Shown in pieces: positions 22,513 to 31,020 of a stretch of 64,000 bases of DNA (positions are counted from its first letter, which is position 1; every line of letters begins with the position of its first letter). A program made the position numbers and the translations under genes. Below the pieces are notes generated by a model that was not told the origin of the DNA, searched no databases, and saw nothing but the letters and a program-made list of their open reading frames with translations. Origin of the DNA: Streptomyces sp. NBC_01465 (lineage in GTDB: Bacteria > Actinomycetota > Actinomycetes > Streptomycetales > Streptomycetaceae); assembly GCF_036227325.1 (NCBI RefSeq), contig NZ_CP109467.1:1798001-1862000 (forward strand). The letters run 5' to 3'.

Positions 22513-24099
22513 CTAGCGGAGGCTCCTGAAGTCCAGCTGCCGCAGCACCCGGTCCACGATCTCCGGATCCGCGCCCGGTTCGCTGCGCGCCGACAGCACC
22601 TCGTGCCGGGCGGCCGACATCATCTCCCGCTGGATGCGCTGCATCGCCTTCAGCCGCTCGGCCCGCTTGGCGAAGGCGTCGCGCCGCTCCTCGTCGACCA
22701 TGTCGGGGCTGATCCTGCCCCCGATGTCGTACGCCTGCCGCATCATCCGCTCGAGGACGTCCTCCGGGAGTTCCTCGACCTCCTGGATCTCCTTGAGCCG
22801 GTGCTTGGCCGCCTTGGCCGCGCGGATCGCCAGGTTCCGCTCCAGTGCGCGCTCGGCGTCCGTGTCGGCGCGTACGCCCAGCTTCCTCACGAGCCACGGC
22901 AGCGTCAGCCCCTGGACCACCAGGGTCGCCATGATCACGCAGAAGGCGATGAAGAGGATCACGTCACGGTCGGGAAAGGGATCTCCCGCGTCCGTCTTCA
23001 GCGGGATGGCGAGGGCGAGGGCGACCGAGGCCACACCCCGCATCCCCGACCACCACATGACGATCGTCTCGCGCCAGGTGGTCGGGATCTCCTCGTCGTA
23101 GTCGCGCAGGGTGTGCAGCTTCTTCGCCAGCCAGGTGGCGGGCAGCAGCCACAGCAGCCGTACGCCCACGACGACCCCGACGACCGCCGCGCCCCAGCCG
23201 AGCAGCTGCAGCTGGCGGCCGTCGGCGGTGCCGAAGACCACATGGAGTTCGAGCCCGATCAGCCCGAAGGCGACGCCGGTGACGAGGGTGTCGACGATCT
23301 CCCAGAAGGCGTTCCCGGTGAGCCGGCCCTGGACGTCGTCGGCGTCGGCGCTGTGTTCGGCGAGGAAGAGGGCGGTGACGAGGACGGCGAGGACGCCGGA
23401 GCCCATCAGTTCCTCGGAGAGGACGTACGAGACGAAGGGCACCAGGAGCGTCAGCCCGATCTGCAGCGTGGCGTCGCCGAGCAGCCCCATCAGCTTGTTG
23501 GTGAGCCAGCCGAGCGCGGTGCCGACGGCCAGGGCGACCACGGCGGAGAGGACCAACTCCCCTGCCGCTTCCGGCCAGGAGAAGGTTCCCGTCACGGTGG
23601 CCGCGATGGCCACGTGGTACAGCGTGATCGCGGTGACGTCGTTGAACAGGCCCTCGCCCTCCAGGATGGAGACGAGCCGGCGCGGCAGCCCGAGCGAGCC
23701 CGCGACCGCGGTGGCGGCCACCGGGTCGGGCGGCGCGACCAGCGCGCCGAGCGCGACGGCGGCGGCCAGCGGAAGCCCGGGCACGACGGCGCTCGCGACG
23801 GCGGCCACGGCGGCCGTGGTCACGAAGACCAGCGCCACGGCCAGCAGCAGGATCGGCCGGAGATTGGCGGCGAACTGCCGCCAGGAGGTGCGCTGCACGG
23901 CGGCGTACAGCAGGGGCGGCAGGATCAGCGGAAGAATGAAGTCCGAGGGGATGTCCACATTCGGCACATCGGGGATCAGCGCCAGCACGATCCCGCCGAT
24001 CGTCATCAGCACGGGGGCGGGCAGCCCGAGCCGCTGCCCGATCGGCACCGAGATCACAGCGCCGAGCAACAGCGCGAGCAACAGTGCCAATTGGTCCAC
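22513..24099 (-). CDS. Na+/H+ antiporter, CPA1 family (NhaP-like)
   Basis: A 528-residue protein with about 12 helices over residues 1-400 and a cytoplasmic C-terminal coiled region with many charged residues (400-528). The CPA1 ion-binding pair is visible: APPDPVAATAV and LEGEGLFNDVTA, whose Asp is the key transport acid. The second conserved region is MWWSGMRGVASVALALA with the family Arg. The GTG start lies after GAGGGC. It is convergent with the MscS-type gene (9-base gap), and both act in ion or osmotic homeostasis. Confidence 0.93.
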   Translation of the reverse strand: MDQLALLLALLLGAVISVPIGQRLGLPAPVLMTIGGIVLALIPDVPNVDIPSDFILPLILPPLLYAAVQRTSWRQFAANLRPILLLAVALVFVTTAAVAAVASAVVPGLPLAAAVALGALVAPPDPVAATAVAGSLGLPRRLVSILEGEGLFNDVTAITLYHVAIAATVTGTFSWPEAAGELVLSAVVALAVGTALGWLTNKLMGLLGDATLQIGLTLLVPFVSYVLSEELMGSGVLAVLVTALFLAEHSADADDVQGRLTGNAFWEIVDTLVTGVAFGLIGLELHVVFGTADGRQLQLLGWGAAVVGVVVGVRLLWLLPATWLAKKLHTLRDYDEEIPTTWRETIVMWWSGMRGVASVALALAIPLKTDAGDPFPDRDVILFIAFCVIMATLVVQGLTLPWLVRKLGVRADTDAERALERNLAIRAAKAAKHRLKEIQEVEELPEDVLERMMRQAYDIGGRISPDMVDEERRDAFAKRAERLKAMQRIQREMMSAARHEVLSARSEPGADPEIVDRVLRQLDFRSLR

Positions 24100-24219
24100 G
24101 GGATGCCCTCCGGCGCGGTCGAAGCCCTGACGTTCAGGGCCCCCAGCGTGCCACGCAAATGCGTCGTATCACCTCAATAGACCCCGCCGGCCCACCCGTG
24201 GCGACTGCCCTCCTGACAC

Positions 24220-24675
24220 TCAGTCAGCGAGGGTGAGAGGGCGGCGCATCGCCCGGTGCGCGATCCCCGCGTCGGGGAACTCGGGCCCGTACGCGGCATA
24301 CCCGAGCCGCTCGTAGAACCCCAGCGCATGCGTCTGCGCATGCAGATCGACGGCCGTGAGCCCGCGCTCGCGCGCCGCGTCCTCGATCGCCCGCACCAGC
24401 GCCACCCCGACGCCGAGCCCGCGCGCCGCCTTCAGCACCGCGAGGCGCCCGAGCGAACCGACGCCGTCCTCCTCGATGCCGGTCAGCAGCCGGCCGGTGC
24501 CGAGGGGGCCGTCCGCGCCGACGGCGAGGACATGCAGCGCGCCCGCGTCACGCGCGTCGTACTCCAGCTCTTCGGGCACACCCTGCTCGGCGACGAAGAC
24601 CTCCCTGCGCACGGCGAAGCACGCCTCGAGATCCTCGGACCGTTCGACGACCCGGACCTCGAAACCCGTGCTCAC
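24220..24675 (-). CDS. GNAT-family N-acetyltransferase (ElaA-like)
   Basis: A 151-residue acetyltransferase. It opens with [19 protein letters not shown], the pattern typical of ElaA/PhnO-like GNATs, and its acetyl-CoA loop reads [28 protein letters not shown] is the conserved beta5-alpha4 segment. The GTG start overlaps the stop of the pseudouridine synthase gene as GTGA. The acceptor is unknown. Placement in the rluD-lspA group suggests only a shared transcript. Confidence 0.92.
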   Translation of the reverse strand: MSTGFEVRVVERSEDLEACFAVRREVFVAEQGVPEELEYDARDAGALHVLAVGADGPLGTGRLLTGIEEDGVGSLGRLAVLKAARGLGVGVALVRAIEDAARERGLTAVDLHAQTHALGFYERLGYAAYGPEFPDAGIAHRAMRRPLTLAD

Positions 24676-25613
24676 TCGCTCTCCGCGCGGATCACGTCCA
24701 GCGCCTTCTGCAGGTCGGCCGGGTATCCGCTCTCGAACTCCACCCAGCTCCCGTCGGAGGGGTGCTCGAAGCCCAGCTTCACCGCGTGCAGCCACTGCCG
24801 GGTCAGCCCGAGCCGCTTGGCCAGGGTCGGGTCGGCGCCGTACGTGAGGTCGCCCACACAGGGGTGCCGGTGGGCCGACATGTGCACCCGGATCTGGTGC
24901 GTACGCCCGGTCTCCAGCTTGATGTCGAGCAGGGACGCGGCCCGGAAGGCCTCGATCAGGTCGTAGTGCGTCACCGAAGGCTTGCCCTCGGCGGTCACGG
25001 CCCACTTGTAGTCGTGGTTCGGGTGGCGCCCGATCGGAGCGTCGATCGTGCCGCTCATCGGATCCGGGTGCCCCTGGACGAGCGCGTTGTACTTCTTCTC
25101 GACGACGCGGTCCCTGAACTGGGCCTTCAGCAGCGTGTACGCACGCTCCGACTTGGCCACCACCATCAGCCCGGACGTCCCCACGTCCAGCCGGTGCACG
25201 ATCCCCTGACGCTCGGCGGCACCCGAGGTCGAGATCCGGTACCCGGCGGCGGCGAGCCCGCCGATCACGGTGGTTCCGGTCCAGCCGGGGCTCGGGTGGG
25301 CGGCGACGCCGACGGGCTTCGCGATGACGACGATGTCCTCGTCGTCATGGACGATCTCCATGCCCTCGACCGGCTCGGCGACGATCTGCACCGGTGCCGC
25401 GGCCTGAGGCATCTCCACCTCGAGCCAGGCGCCGCCATGGACGCGCTCGGACTTGCCGACCACCGTCCCGTCGACCTGCACCTTTCCCGCAGCGGCAAGC
25501 TCGGCCGCCTTGGTACGGGAGAACCCGAACATCCGGGAGATGGCGGCGTCGACGCGCTCGCCCTCCAGGCCGTCGGGAACGGGCAGGGTGCGGACCTCAG
25601 GAAACGTACTCAC
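24672..25613 (-). CDS. rluD: RluD/RluA-family pseudouridine synthase
   Basis: A 313-residue enzyme. An N-terminal S4 domain (residues 14-75, [20 protein letters not shown]) precedes the catalytic domain, in which the Asp is within [20 protein letters not shown] and [16 protein letters not shown] are family motifs. RluD modifies helix 69 of 23S rRNA; assignment of exact uridines is inference. The GTG start follows a normal gap of 30 bases after lspA, and the gene overlaps GNAT downstream. Confidence 0.93.
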   Translation of the reverse strand: MSTFPEVRTLPVPDGLEGERVDAAISRMFGFSRTKAAELAAAGKVQVDGTVVGKSERVHGGAWLEVEMPQAAAPVQIVAEPVEGMEIVHDDEDIVVIAKPVGVAAHPSPGWTGTTVIGGLAAAGYRISTSGAAERQGIVHRLDVGTSGLMVVAKSERAYTLLKAQFRDRVVEKKYNALVQGHPDPMSGTIDAPIGRHPNHDYKWAVTAEGKPSVTHYDLIEAFRAASLLDIKLETGRTHQIRVHMSAHRHPCVGDLTYGADPTLAKRLGLTRQWLHAVKLGFEHPSDGSWVEFESGYPADLQKALDVIRAESE

Positions 25614-25643
25614 CCGTCGAGTATGCCTTGCTGCCAGGACGCG

Positions 25644-26234
25644 CTAGTCCTTGTGGACGGTCCCGTCCGGGTCCAGGCCCTTGAACGACAGGATCACGAT
25701 CAAGAACCCGCCGCAGACGATCGCCGAATCCGCGAGGTTGAAGACCGCGAAGTGCCACGGGGCGATGAAGTCGACGACCGCGCCCTGGAAGATCCCGGGA
25801 GAGCGGAAGATCCGGTCGGTCAGATTGCCCAGCGCACCGCCGAGCAGCAGCCCCAGCGCGATCGCCCAGGGCAGGCTGTAGAGCTTGCGGGCGAGCCGTG
25901 CGATCACGATGATCACGGTCGCCGCGATGCAGGTGAAGATCACGGTGAAGGCCTCGCCGACCCCGAAGGCCGCACCCGGGTTCCGGATCGCCTCCAGGCG
26001 CAGCAGGTCACCGAGCAGCTCGACGGGCTCGTGGTGCTCCAGCCTGGCGACCACGATCATCTTGCTGACCAGGTCGATGAGGTACGCGAAGACGGCGACA
26101 CCGAAGAGCACCTTGAGCTTCCGCGCACCCTTGGGGCGCTCGGCAGCCTCGGAGGACTCCTCCGGCTGCTCCGCCCCGGCCTCAGCCGCCTCGGGATTTT
26201 CCGGCGTACCGATGATGCGCTCCGCCTCTGCCAC
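25644..26234 (-). CDS. lspA: Signal peptidase II (prolipoprotein signal peptidase)
   Basis: Aspartic membrane protease that removes lipoprotein signal peptides after diacylglyceryl transfer. It has 196 residues; the core begins near residue 40 and is preceded by a charged, disordered Glu/Ala-rich tail common in Streptomyces. Four transmembrane helices carry the two catalytic Asp motifs: GALGNLTDR and FNLADSAI. Asn-Pro-Gly-Ala-Ala-Phe (NPGAAFG) is the conserved loop. GTG start; 31 bases separate it from the pseudouridine synthase gene. Confidence 0.95.
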   Translation of the reverse strand: MAEAERIIGTPENPEAAEAGAEQPEESSEAAERPKGARKLKVLFGVAVFAYLIDLVSKMIVVARLEHHEPVELLGDLLRLEAIRNPGAAFGVGEAFTVIFTCIAATVIIVIARLARKLYSLPWAIALGLLLGGALGNLTDRIFRSPGIFQGAVVDFIAPWHFAVFNLADSAIVCGGFLIVILSFKGLDPDGTVHKD

Positions 26235-26301
26235 GTGAGTCCCTCGTCCTGGTTGCCCGACTGAGGACGAGGGTACGACACGCCAGTGCAGACGCGGAGA
26301 C

Positions 26302-27090
26302 CTAGTAGCGGCGCTCCTGCTTCTGCTTGCACTCCACGCACAGCGTGGCCCGCGGGAAGGCCTGCATCCGGGCCTTGCCGATCGGGTTCCCGCAGTTCTC
26401 GCAGATCCCGTACGTCCCCGCGTCCAGCCGCTCGAGCGCCCGCTCGGTCTGCTCCAGCATCTCCCGCGCGTTGGCCGCCAGGGCCATCTCGCTCTCCCGC
26501 GTGATGTTCTTGGTCCCGGTGTCGGCCTGGTCGTCGCCCGCGCCGTCCCCGGAGTCCCGCATCAGCCCGGCGAGCGCCGTCTCCGCGGCCGCGATCTCGG
26601 CGCCCAGGCGCAGGTCCTCGCTCTGCAGCTCGGCACGCGCGTCGGCGACCTCGTCCGGGGTCCACGGGTCCTCCCCCGGCCGTACGGCGAGCTCGCCCGG
26701 AGCCATGGCCGCGACGGCACGCGCCTTGGGCACCGCCGTCTCCGCGCTCCCTGCCGGCTTGCGCGCCGTCGCAGTCTTCTTCGCAACCACCGTCTTGGCT
26801 CCCGTCTGTTCCGCGGCCTGCGCCGCCCCCTGGGCCGCCGGGGCGGCCTTCTTCGCCGCCTTCTTGGCGGGCGCCTTCGTTCCCACGGTCTTCTTGGCCG
26901 GCGCCTTCTTGGCCGCAGCCTTCTTGGCGGGCGCCGGTGCCTTCTTCGCCGCCGCGGTCTTCTTCACGGCTGCCTTCTTCGCTGCGGTCTCCGGTGCGAC
27001 GGTGCTCTTCTTGCCGGTCTGATCCTTGGCCGTCGCGCCAGTGGATTCTGCGGACGCCGACTTCTCTGCGGCGGTCTTCTTCGCCACCAT
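26302..27090 (-). CDS. TraR/DksA-type zinc-finger protein with Lys/Ala-rich (H1-like) N-terminus
   Basis: A 262-residue protein. Residues 1-125 or so are low-complexity KKAPAKK/KKTAAAK repeats like eukaryotic histone H1 tails. The rest is DksA-like: a coiled-coil region ([36 protein letters not shown]) and the four-Cys zinc finger CENCG...CVECK. DksA proteins bind the RNA polymerase secondary channel and modulate transcription; the tail may bind nucleic acid. Whether the DksA coiled-coil tip has the Asp pair needed for activity cannot be shown. The start is [10 protein letters not shown], after AGGGG. Confidence 0.85.
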   Translation of the reverse strand: MVAKKTAAEKSASAESTGATAKDQTGKKSTVAPETAAKKAAVKKTAAAKKAPAPAKKAAAKKAPAKKTVGTKAPAKKAAKKAAPAAQGAAQAAEQTGAKTVVAKKTATARKPAGSAETAVPKARAVAAMAPGELAVRPGEDPWTPDEVADARAELQSEDLRLGAEIAAAETALAGLMRDSGDGAGDDQADTGTKNITRESEMALAANAREMLEQTERALERLDAGTYGICENCGNPIGKARMQAFPRATLCVECKQKQERRY

Positions 27091-27364
27091 GGCCGCGGCC
27101 CCTTCACATTTTGTGATCTTGCTCGCGATACGTGCTGGGACGATAAATCGACCCCAGCCCCGCGGCAACGGGGCACGCCGCCCGTTCAGCCCACCCCGCG
27201 TCCGCGGCGAGGCGAGCCTGCATCCGTTGTGCCCAGCTCCCCGGCCGGTAATCCGCCCCGGGGACGCAGCCGGACTCCAACAGAGGACGTACGCCCCTTC
27301 GGGTCATCGGCGCACCCCGCCCGCACGCCTCGAAAACCGGTCGGCCGACCCGTCGGGCGGCCCG
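27091..27364. other. Intergenic region between the TraR/DksA-like gene and the ileS promoter
   Basis: About 270 bases with no credible ORF or RNA. It holds GC-rich spacer between the divergent genes; the 5' side should contain the promoter of the TraR/DksA-like gene, though I could not identify a strong -10. The 3' side adjoins the ileS -10. Confidence 0.6.
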
Positions 27365-27370
27365 TACACT
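27365..27370 (+). promoter_or_regulatory. Likely -10 element of the ileS transcript
   Basis: TACACT fits the TANNNT form of actinobacterial sigma-70 promoters, about seven bases before where the leader RNA should begin. No clear -35 is visible 17-18 bases upstream. Confidence 0.5.
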
Positions 27371-27376
27371 GGCCTC

Positions 27377-27640
27377 AGCGAGAGGCGCAGATGGGACGAG
27401 TAGCGTCGTACGCGGCCAAGAGCGATCCGGGGACGGTGTGAGCCCGGAGGCAGGCGCGACACGAAGATCACCCCGGAGCCGCCGGAAGAAAGGCCCCCGT
27501 CGCACGGGAGCCGACTAGACCCGGCATCGCGACCCCAATGAGGGGGCCACGGGCGCACGCCCGGGGCCAAGGAGGGTGGTACCGCGGGAGCCGAGTGCTC
27601 TCGTCCCTCCGACGGAAGCAGGACACATCCGCCGGAGGAA
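27377..27640 (+). promoter_or_regulatory. ileS T-box riboswitch, translational (Actinobacteria type)
   Basis: The leader has the marks of a T-box: the AGAUGGGACGAGUAGCG start of stem I (27389-27405), a specifier-loop candidate GAAGAUCA with the isoleucine codon AUC at 27467-27469, and the highly conserved AGGGUGGUACCGCG (27573-27586), whose UGG pairs with the tRNA acceptor end. CCCUCC (27605-27610) can pair either with GGAGGG (27571-27576) or with the ribosome site GGAGGA (27634-27639). This arrangement fits translational control: uncharged tRNA(Ile) frees the ribosome site. No Rho-independent terminator is present in the leader. Stem I is short, as I recall for actinobacterial ileS leaders. 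Confidence 0.93.
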
Positions 27641-27646
27641 GATCCG

Positions 27647-30600
27647 ATGTCGCAGTACCGCCAGGTGCCCGCCCAGGTCGACCTGCCCGCCCTTGAGCAC
27701 GCCGTGCTCGATTTCTGGCGCGAGAGCAAGGTCTTCGACAAGAGCCTCGAACAGTCTTCAGGCCGACCCGAGTGGGTCTTCTACGAGGGCCCGCCGACCG
27801 CCAACGGCATGCCCGGCGCCCACCACATCGAGGCCCGCGTCTTCAAGGACGTCTTCCCCCGCTTCCGCACGATGCAGGGCTACCACGTCCCCCGCAAGGC
27901 CGGCTGGGACTGCCACGGCCTGCCCGTCGAGCTCGCCGTCGAGAAGGAGCTCGGCTTCAGCGGCAAGCCCGAGATCGAGGCGTACGGCATCGCCGCCTTC
28001 AACGACAAGTGCCGCGAGTCCGTCACCCGCCACACCGACGCGTTCTCCGACCTGACGACCCGCATGGGCTACTGGGTCGACCTCGACAACGCGTACCGCA
28101 CCATGGACCCGTCCTACGTCGAGTCGGTCTGGTGGTCGCTGAAGGAGATCTTCAACAAGGGCCTCCTCGTCCAGGACCACCGCGTCGCCCCCTGGTGCCC
28201 GCGCTGCGGCACCGGCCTCTCGGACCACGAGCTGGCGCAGGGGTACGAGACGGTCGTCGACCCCTCGGTCTTCGTCCGCTTCCCCCTCACCAGCGGCCCC
28301 CTGGCGGGCGAGGCCGCCCTCCTGGTCTGGACGACGACCCCCTGGACGCTGGTCTCCAACACGGCGGTCGCGGCCCACCCCGACGTCACCTACGTCGTGG
28401 CGACCAACGGCGAAGAGAACCTGGTAGTCGCCGAACCCCTCCTCGCCAAGGCACTCGGCGAAGGCTGGGAGTCCACCGGCACGACCTTCACCGGCGCCGA
28501 GCTGGAGCGCTGGACGTACGAGCGCCCCTTCGACTTCATCGAGTTCCCGGCCGAGGCCCACTACGTGGTCAACGCCGAGTACGTCACCACCGAGGACGGC
28601 ACCGGCCTCGTCCACCAGTCCCCCGCCTTCGGCGCCGAGGACCTCCAGGTCTGCAAGGCGTACGGCCTGCCCGTGGTCAACCCGGTCCGCCCCGACGGCA
28701 CCTTCGAGGAGGAAGTCCCCCTCGTGGGCGGCGTCTTCTTCAAGAAGGCCGACGAAAAGCTGGTGGCCGACCTCCAGGAACGCGGCCGCCTCTTCCGCCA
28801 CGTCCCGTACGAGCACAGCTACCCGCACTGCTGGCGCTGCCACACCGCGCTGCTCTACTACGCGCAGCCGTCCTGGTACATCCGCACCACCGCGGTCAAG
28901 GACGCGATGCTGCGCGAGAACGAGAAGACCAACTGGTACCCGGAGTCGGTCAAGCAGGGCCGCTTCGGCGACTGGCTGAACAACAACATCGACTGGGCGC
29001 TCTCCCGCAACCGCTACTGGGGCACCCCGCTCCCGATCTGGCGCTGCGAGGACGACCACCTCACGGTCATCGGCTCCCGCGCCGAGCTCTCCCAGCTCAC
29101 CGGCACGGACCTCTCCGACCTGGACCCGCACCGCCCGTACATCGACGAAGTCACCTTCCCCTGCCCCACCTGCGAGCAGACGGCGACGCGCGTCCCGGAG
29201 GTCATCGACGCCTGGTACGACTCGGGTTCGATGCCCTTCGCCCAGTACGGCTACCCGTACCAGAACAAGGAGCTCTTCGAGAGCCGCTACCCGGCGCAGT
29301 TCATCTCCGAGGCCATCGACCAGACCCGCGGCTGGTTCTACACGCTCATGGCGGTGGGCACGCTGGTCTTCGACAAGTCTTCGTACGAGAACGTGGTCTG
29401 CCTGGGCCACATCCTCGCCGAGGACGGCCGCAAGATGTCCAAGCACCTGGGCAACACCCTCGACCCGATCCCGCTCATGGACCGGCACGGCGCGGACGCG
29501 GTGCGCTGGTTCATGGCGGCCGGCGGCTCGCCCTGGGCGGCCCGCCGGGTGGGCCACGGCACGATCCAGGAGGTCGTCCGCAAGACGCTCCTCACCTACT
29601 GGAACACGGTCGCCTTCCAGGCCCTGTACGCCCGCACGTCCAACTGGGCGCCCTCGGCGGCCGATCCGGCCCCCGAGGACCGCACGGTCCTGGACCGCTG
29701 GCTGCTGAGCGAACTCAACGCCCTGGTCGACCAGGTCACCCAGGCCCTGGAGTCGTACGACACCCAGCGCGCCGGCAAGCAGCTCTCCGCCTTCGTCGAC
29801 GACCTCTCCAACTGGTACGTCCGCCGCTCGCGCCGCCGCTTCTGGCAGGGCGACAAGGCGGCGCTCCGCACCCTCCACGAGGTCGTGGAGACGGTCACCC
29901 GCCTGATGGCCCCGCTGACCCCCTTCATCACGGAGCGGGTCTGGCAGGACATGGTGGCGCCGGTGACCCCGGACGCCCCCGAGTCGGTCCACCTCTCCTC
30001 CTGGCCCAAGGCGGACCTGTCGGCGATCGACCCGACCCTCTCCTCCCAGATGGCGCTGGTACGCCGCCTGGTGGAGCTGGGCCGCGCCACGCGCGCCGAG
30101 TCGGGAGTCAAGACCCGCCAGCCCCTCTCCCGCGCCCTGGTCGCGGCGTCGGGCTTCGAGTCCCTCTCCCCCGACCTGCACGCCCAGATCACGGAGGAGC
30201 TGAACGTCACCTCCCTCGCCTCCCTCTCCGAGGTGGGCGGCTCGCTCGTCGACACGACGGCGAAGGCCAACTTCCGGGCGCTGGGCAAGCGTTTCGGCAA
30301 GGGAGTCCAGGCGGTCGCGAAGGCGGTCGCCGAGGCGGACGCGGCAGCGCTCTCCCTCGCCCTGCGCGAGGGAACGGCGACGGTGACGGTGGAAGGCGAA
30401 GAGGTCGCCCTCTCCCCCGACGAGGTCATCATCACGGAGACCCCGCGCGAGGGCTGGTCCGTCGCCTCCGACTCCGGAGCGACGGTCGCCCTGGACCTGG
30501 AGATCACCCCGGAGCTGAAGCGCGCGGGCCTGGCCCGTGACGCGATCCGCCTGATCCAGGAGGCCCGCAAGAACAGCGGCCTGGACGTGGCGGACCGCAT

Positions 30601-30784
30601 CGCCGTCCGCTGGACGACAACGGACCCGGCCACGTCCGAGGCCCTGACGGAACACGCCCCCCTGATCACGGACGAGGTCCTGGCCCTGGACTACGCGGAG
30701 GGCGAGCCCGACGACACGTTCGGCACCCCCTTCACGGACGAGGGCCTGTCCCTGACGTTCCACCTCCGCAAGACGGAGAAGTAG
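27647..30784 (+). CDS. ileS: Isoleucyl-tRNA synthetase, type 2 (IleRS2), with altered GxHH signature
   Basis: Charges tRNA(Ile). At 1045 residues it is the type 2, eukaryotic-like form common in actinobacteria. The Rossmann fold opens with PPTANG; the signature that is normally HxGH reads GAHH at residues 57-60 (first and third positions exchanged). The second motif is KMSK at 596-599. An editing (CP1) domain and the anticodon-binding region follow (YDTQRAGKQLSAFVDDL, SNWYVRRSRRRFW). GGAGGA eight bases upstream is sequestered by the T-box when tRNA is charged. It is followed by a strong hairpin terminator. The altered motif has been linked to mupirocin hyper-resistance in related enzymes. Confidence 0.97.
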   Translation: MSQYRQVPAQVDLPALEHAVLDFWRESKVFDKSLEQSSGRPEWVFYEGPPTANGMPGAHHIEARVFKDVFPRFRTMQGYHVPRKAGWDCHGLPVELAVEKELGFSGKPEIEAYGIAAFNDKCRESVTRHTDAFSDLTTRMGYWVDLDNAYRTMDPSYVESVWWSLKEIFNKGLLVQDHRVAPWCPRCGTGLSDHELAQGYETVVDPSVFVRFPLTSGPLAGEAALLVWTTTPWTLVSNTAVAAHPDVTYVVATNGEENLVVAEPLLAKALGEGWESTGTTFTGAELERWTYERPFDFIEFPAEAHYVVNAEYVTTEDGTGLVHQSPAFGAEDLQVCKAYGLPVVNPVRPDGTFEEEVPLVGGVFFKKADEKLVADLQERGRLFRHVPYEHSYPHCWRCHTALLYYAQPSWYIRTTAVKDAMLRENEKTNWYPESVKQGRFGDWLNNNIDWALSRNRYWGTPLPIWRCEDDHLTVIGSRAELSQLTGTDLSDLDPHRPYIDEVTFPCPTCEQTATRVPEVIDAWYDSGSMPFAQYGYPYQNKELFESRYPAQFISEAIDQTRGWFYTLMAVGTLVFDKSSYENVVCLGHILAEDGRKMSKHLGNTLDPIPLMDRHGADAVRWFMAAGGSPWAARRVGHGTIQEVVRKTLLTYWNTVAFQALYARTSNWAPSAADPAPEDRTVLDRWLLSELNALVDQVTQALESYDTQRAGKQLSAFVDDLSNWYVRRSRRRFWQGDKAALRTLHEVVETVTRLMAPLTPFITERVWQDMVAPVTPDAPESVHLSSWPKADLSAIDPTLSSQMALVRRLVELGRATRAESGVKTRQPLSRALVAASGFESLSPDLHAQITEELNVTSLASLSEVGGSLVDTTAKANFRALGKRFGKGVQAVAKAVAEADAAALSLALREGTATVTVEGEEVALSPDEVIITETPREGWSVASDSGATVALDLEITPELKRAGLARDAIRLIQEARKNSGLDVADRIAVRWTTTDPATSEALTEHAPLITDEVLALDYAEGEPDDTFGTPFTDEGLSLTFHLRKTEK

Positions 30785-30798
30785 CACCGCACCACGCA

Positions 30799-30829
30799 AA
30801 GGCCCGGCCGGAACCACCGGCCGGGCCTT
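30799..30829. terminator. Hairpin terminator after ileS
   Basis: A perfect 13-bp stem (AAGGCCCGGCCGG and its complement) with a five-base loop AACCA, 14 bases after the ileS stop. It ends in CTT and TCTGC without a long U-tract, as is usual in GC-rich genomes. Confidence 0.9.
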
Positions 30830-30941
30830 CTGCATAGGTTGTGGGCAATCGTTCCGCAGGGCGGAACGGGTGGGCACAACCCCCCGACGCCACCTGCGAA
30901 CCCGCTCCCGTCCACCGCACCCCTGCCGCGCGCAGCGCAAA

Positions 30942-30977
30942 AGGGCAGGGCCCCGGGGAATCCCGGGGCCCTGCCCT
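30942..30977. terminator. Hairpin terminator after divIVA
   Basis: A perfect 16-bp stem (AGGGCAGGGCCCCGGG and its complement) with loop GAAT. It lies 43 bases beyond the divIVA stop and is the likely end of the minus-strand division cluster transcript. It could also serve as a second terminator for ileS. Confidence 0.85.
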
Positions 30978-31020
30978 CAGCCTGCCGACGGCTACGCGCT
31001 CATCACGCGCGAACCGCCCG

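Noticed and set aside
27758..30940. A very long minus-strand open frame across ileS, and similar frames across dnaE (14243-17491, plus) and the dcw genes
   Set aside because: They are antisense shadows caused by high GC3: composition is Arg/Gly/Val/Ala-rich without any known domain, and no ribosome sites fit. The real genes on the other strand have full motif sets.
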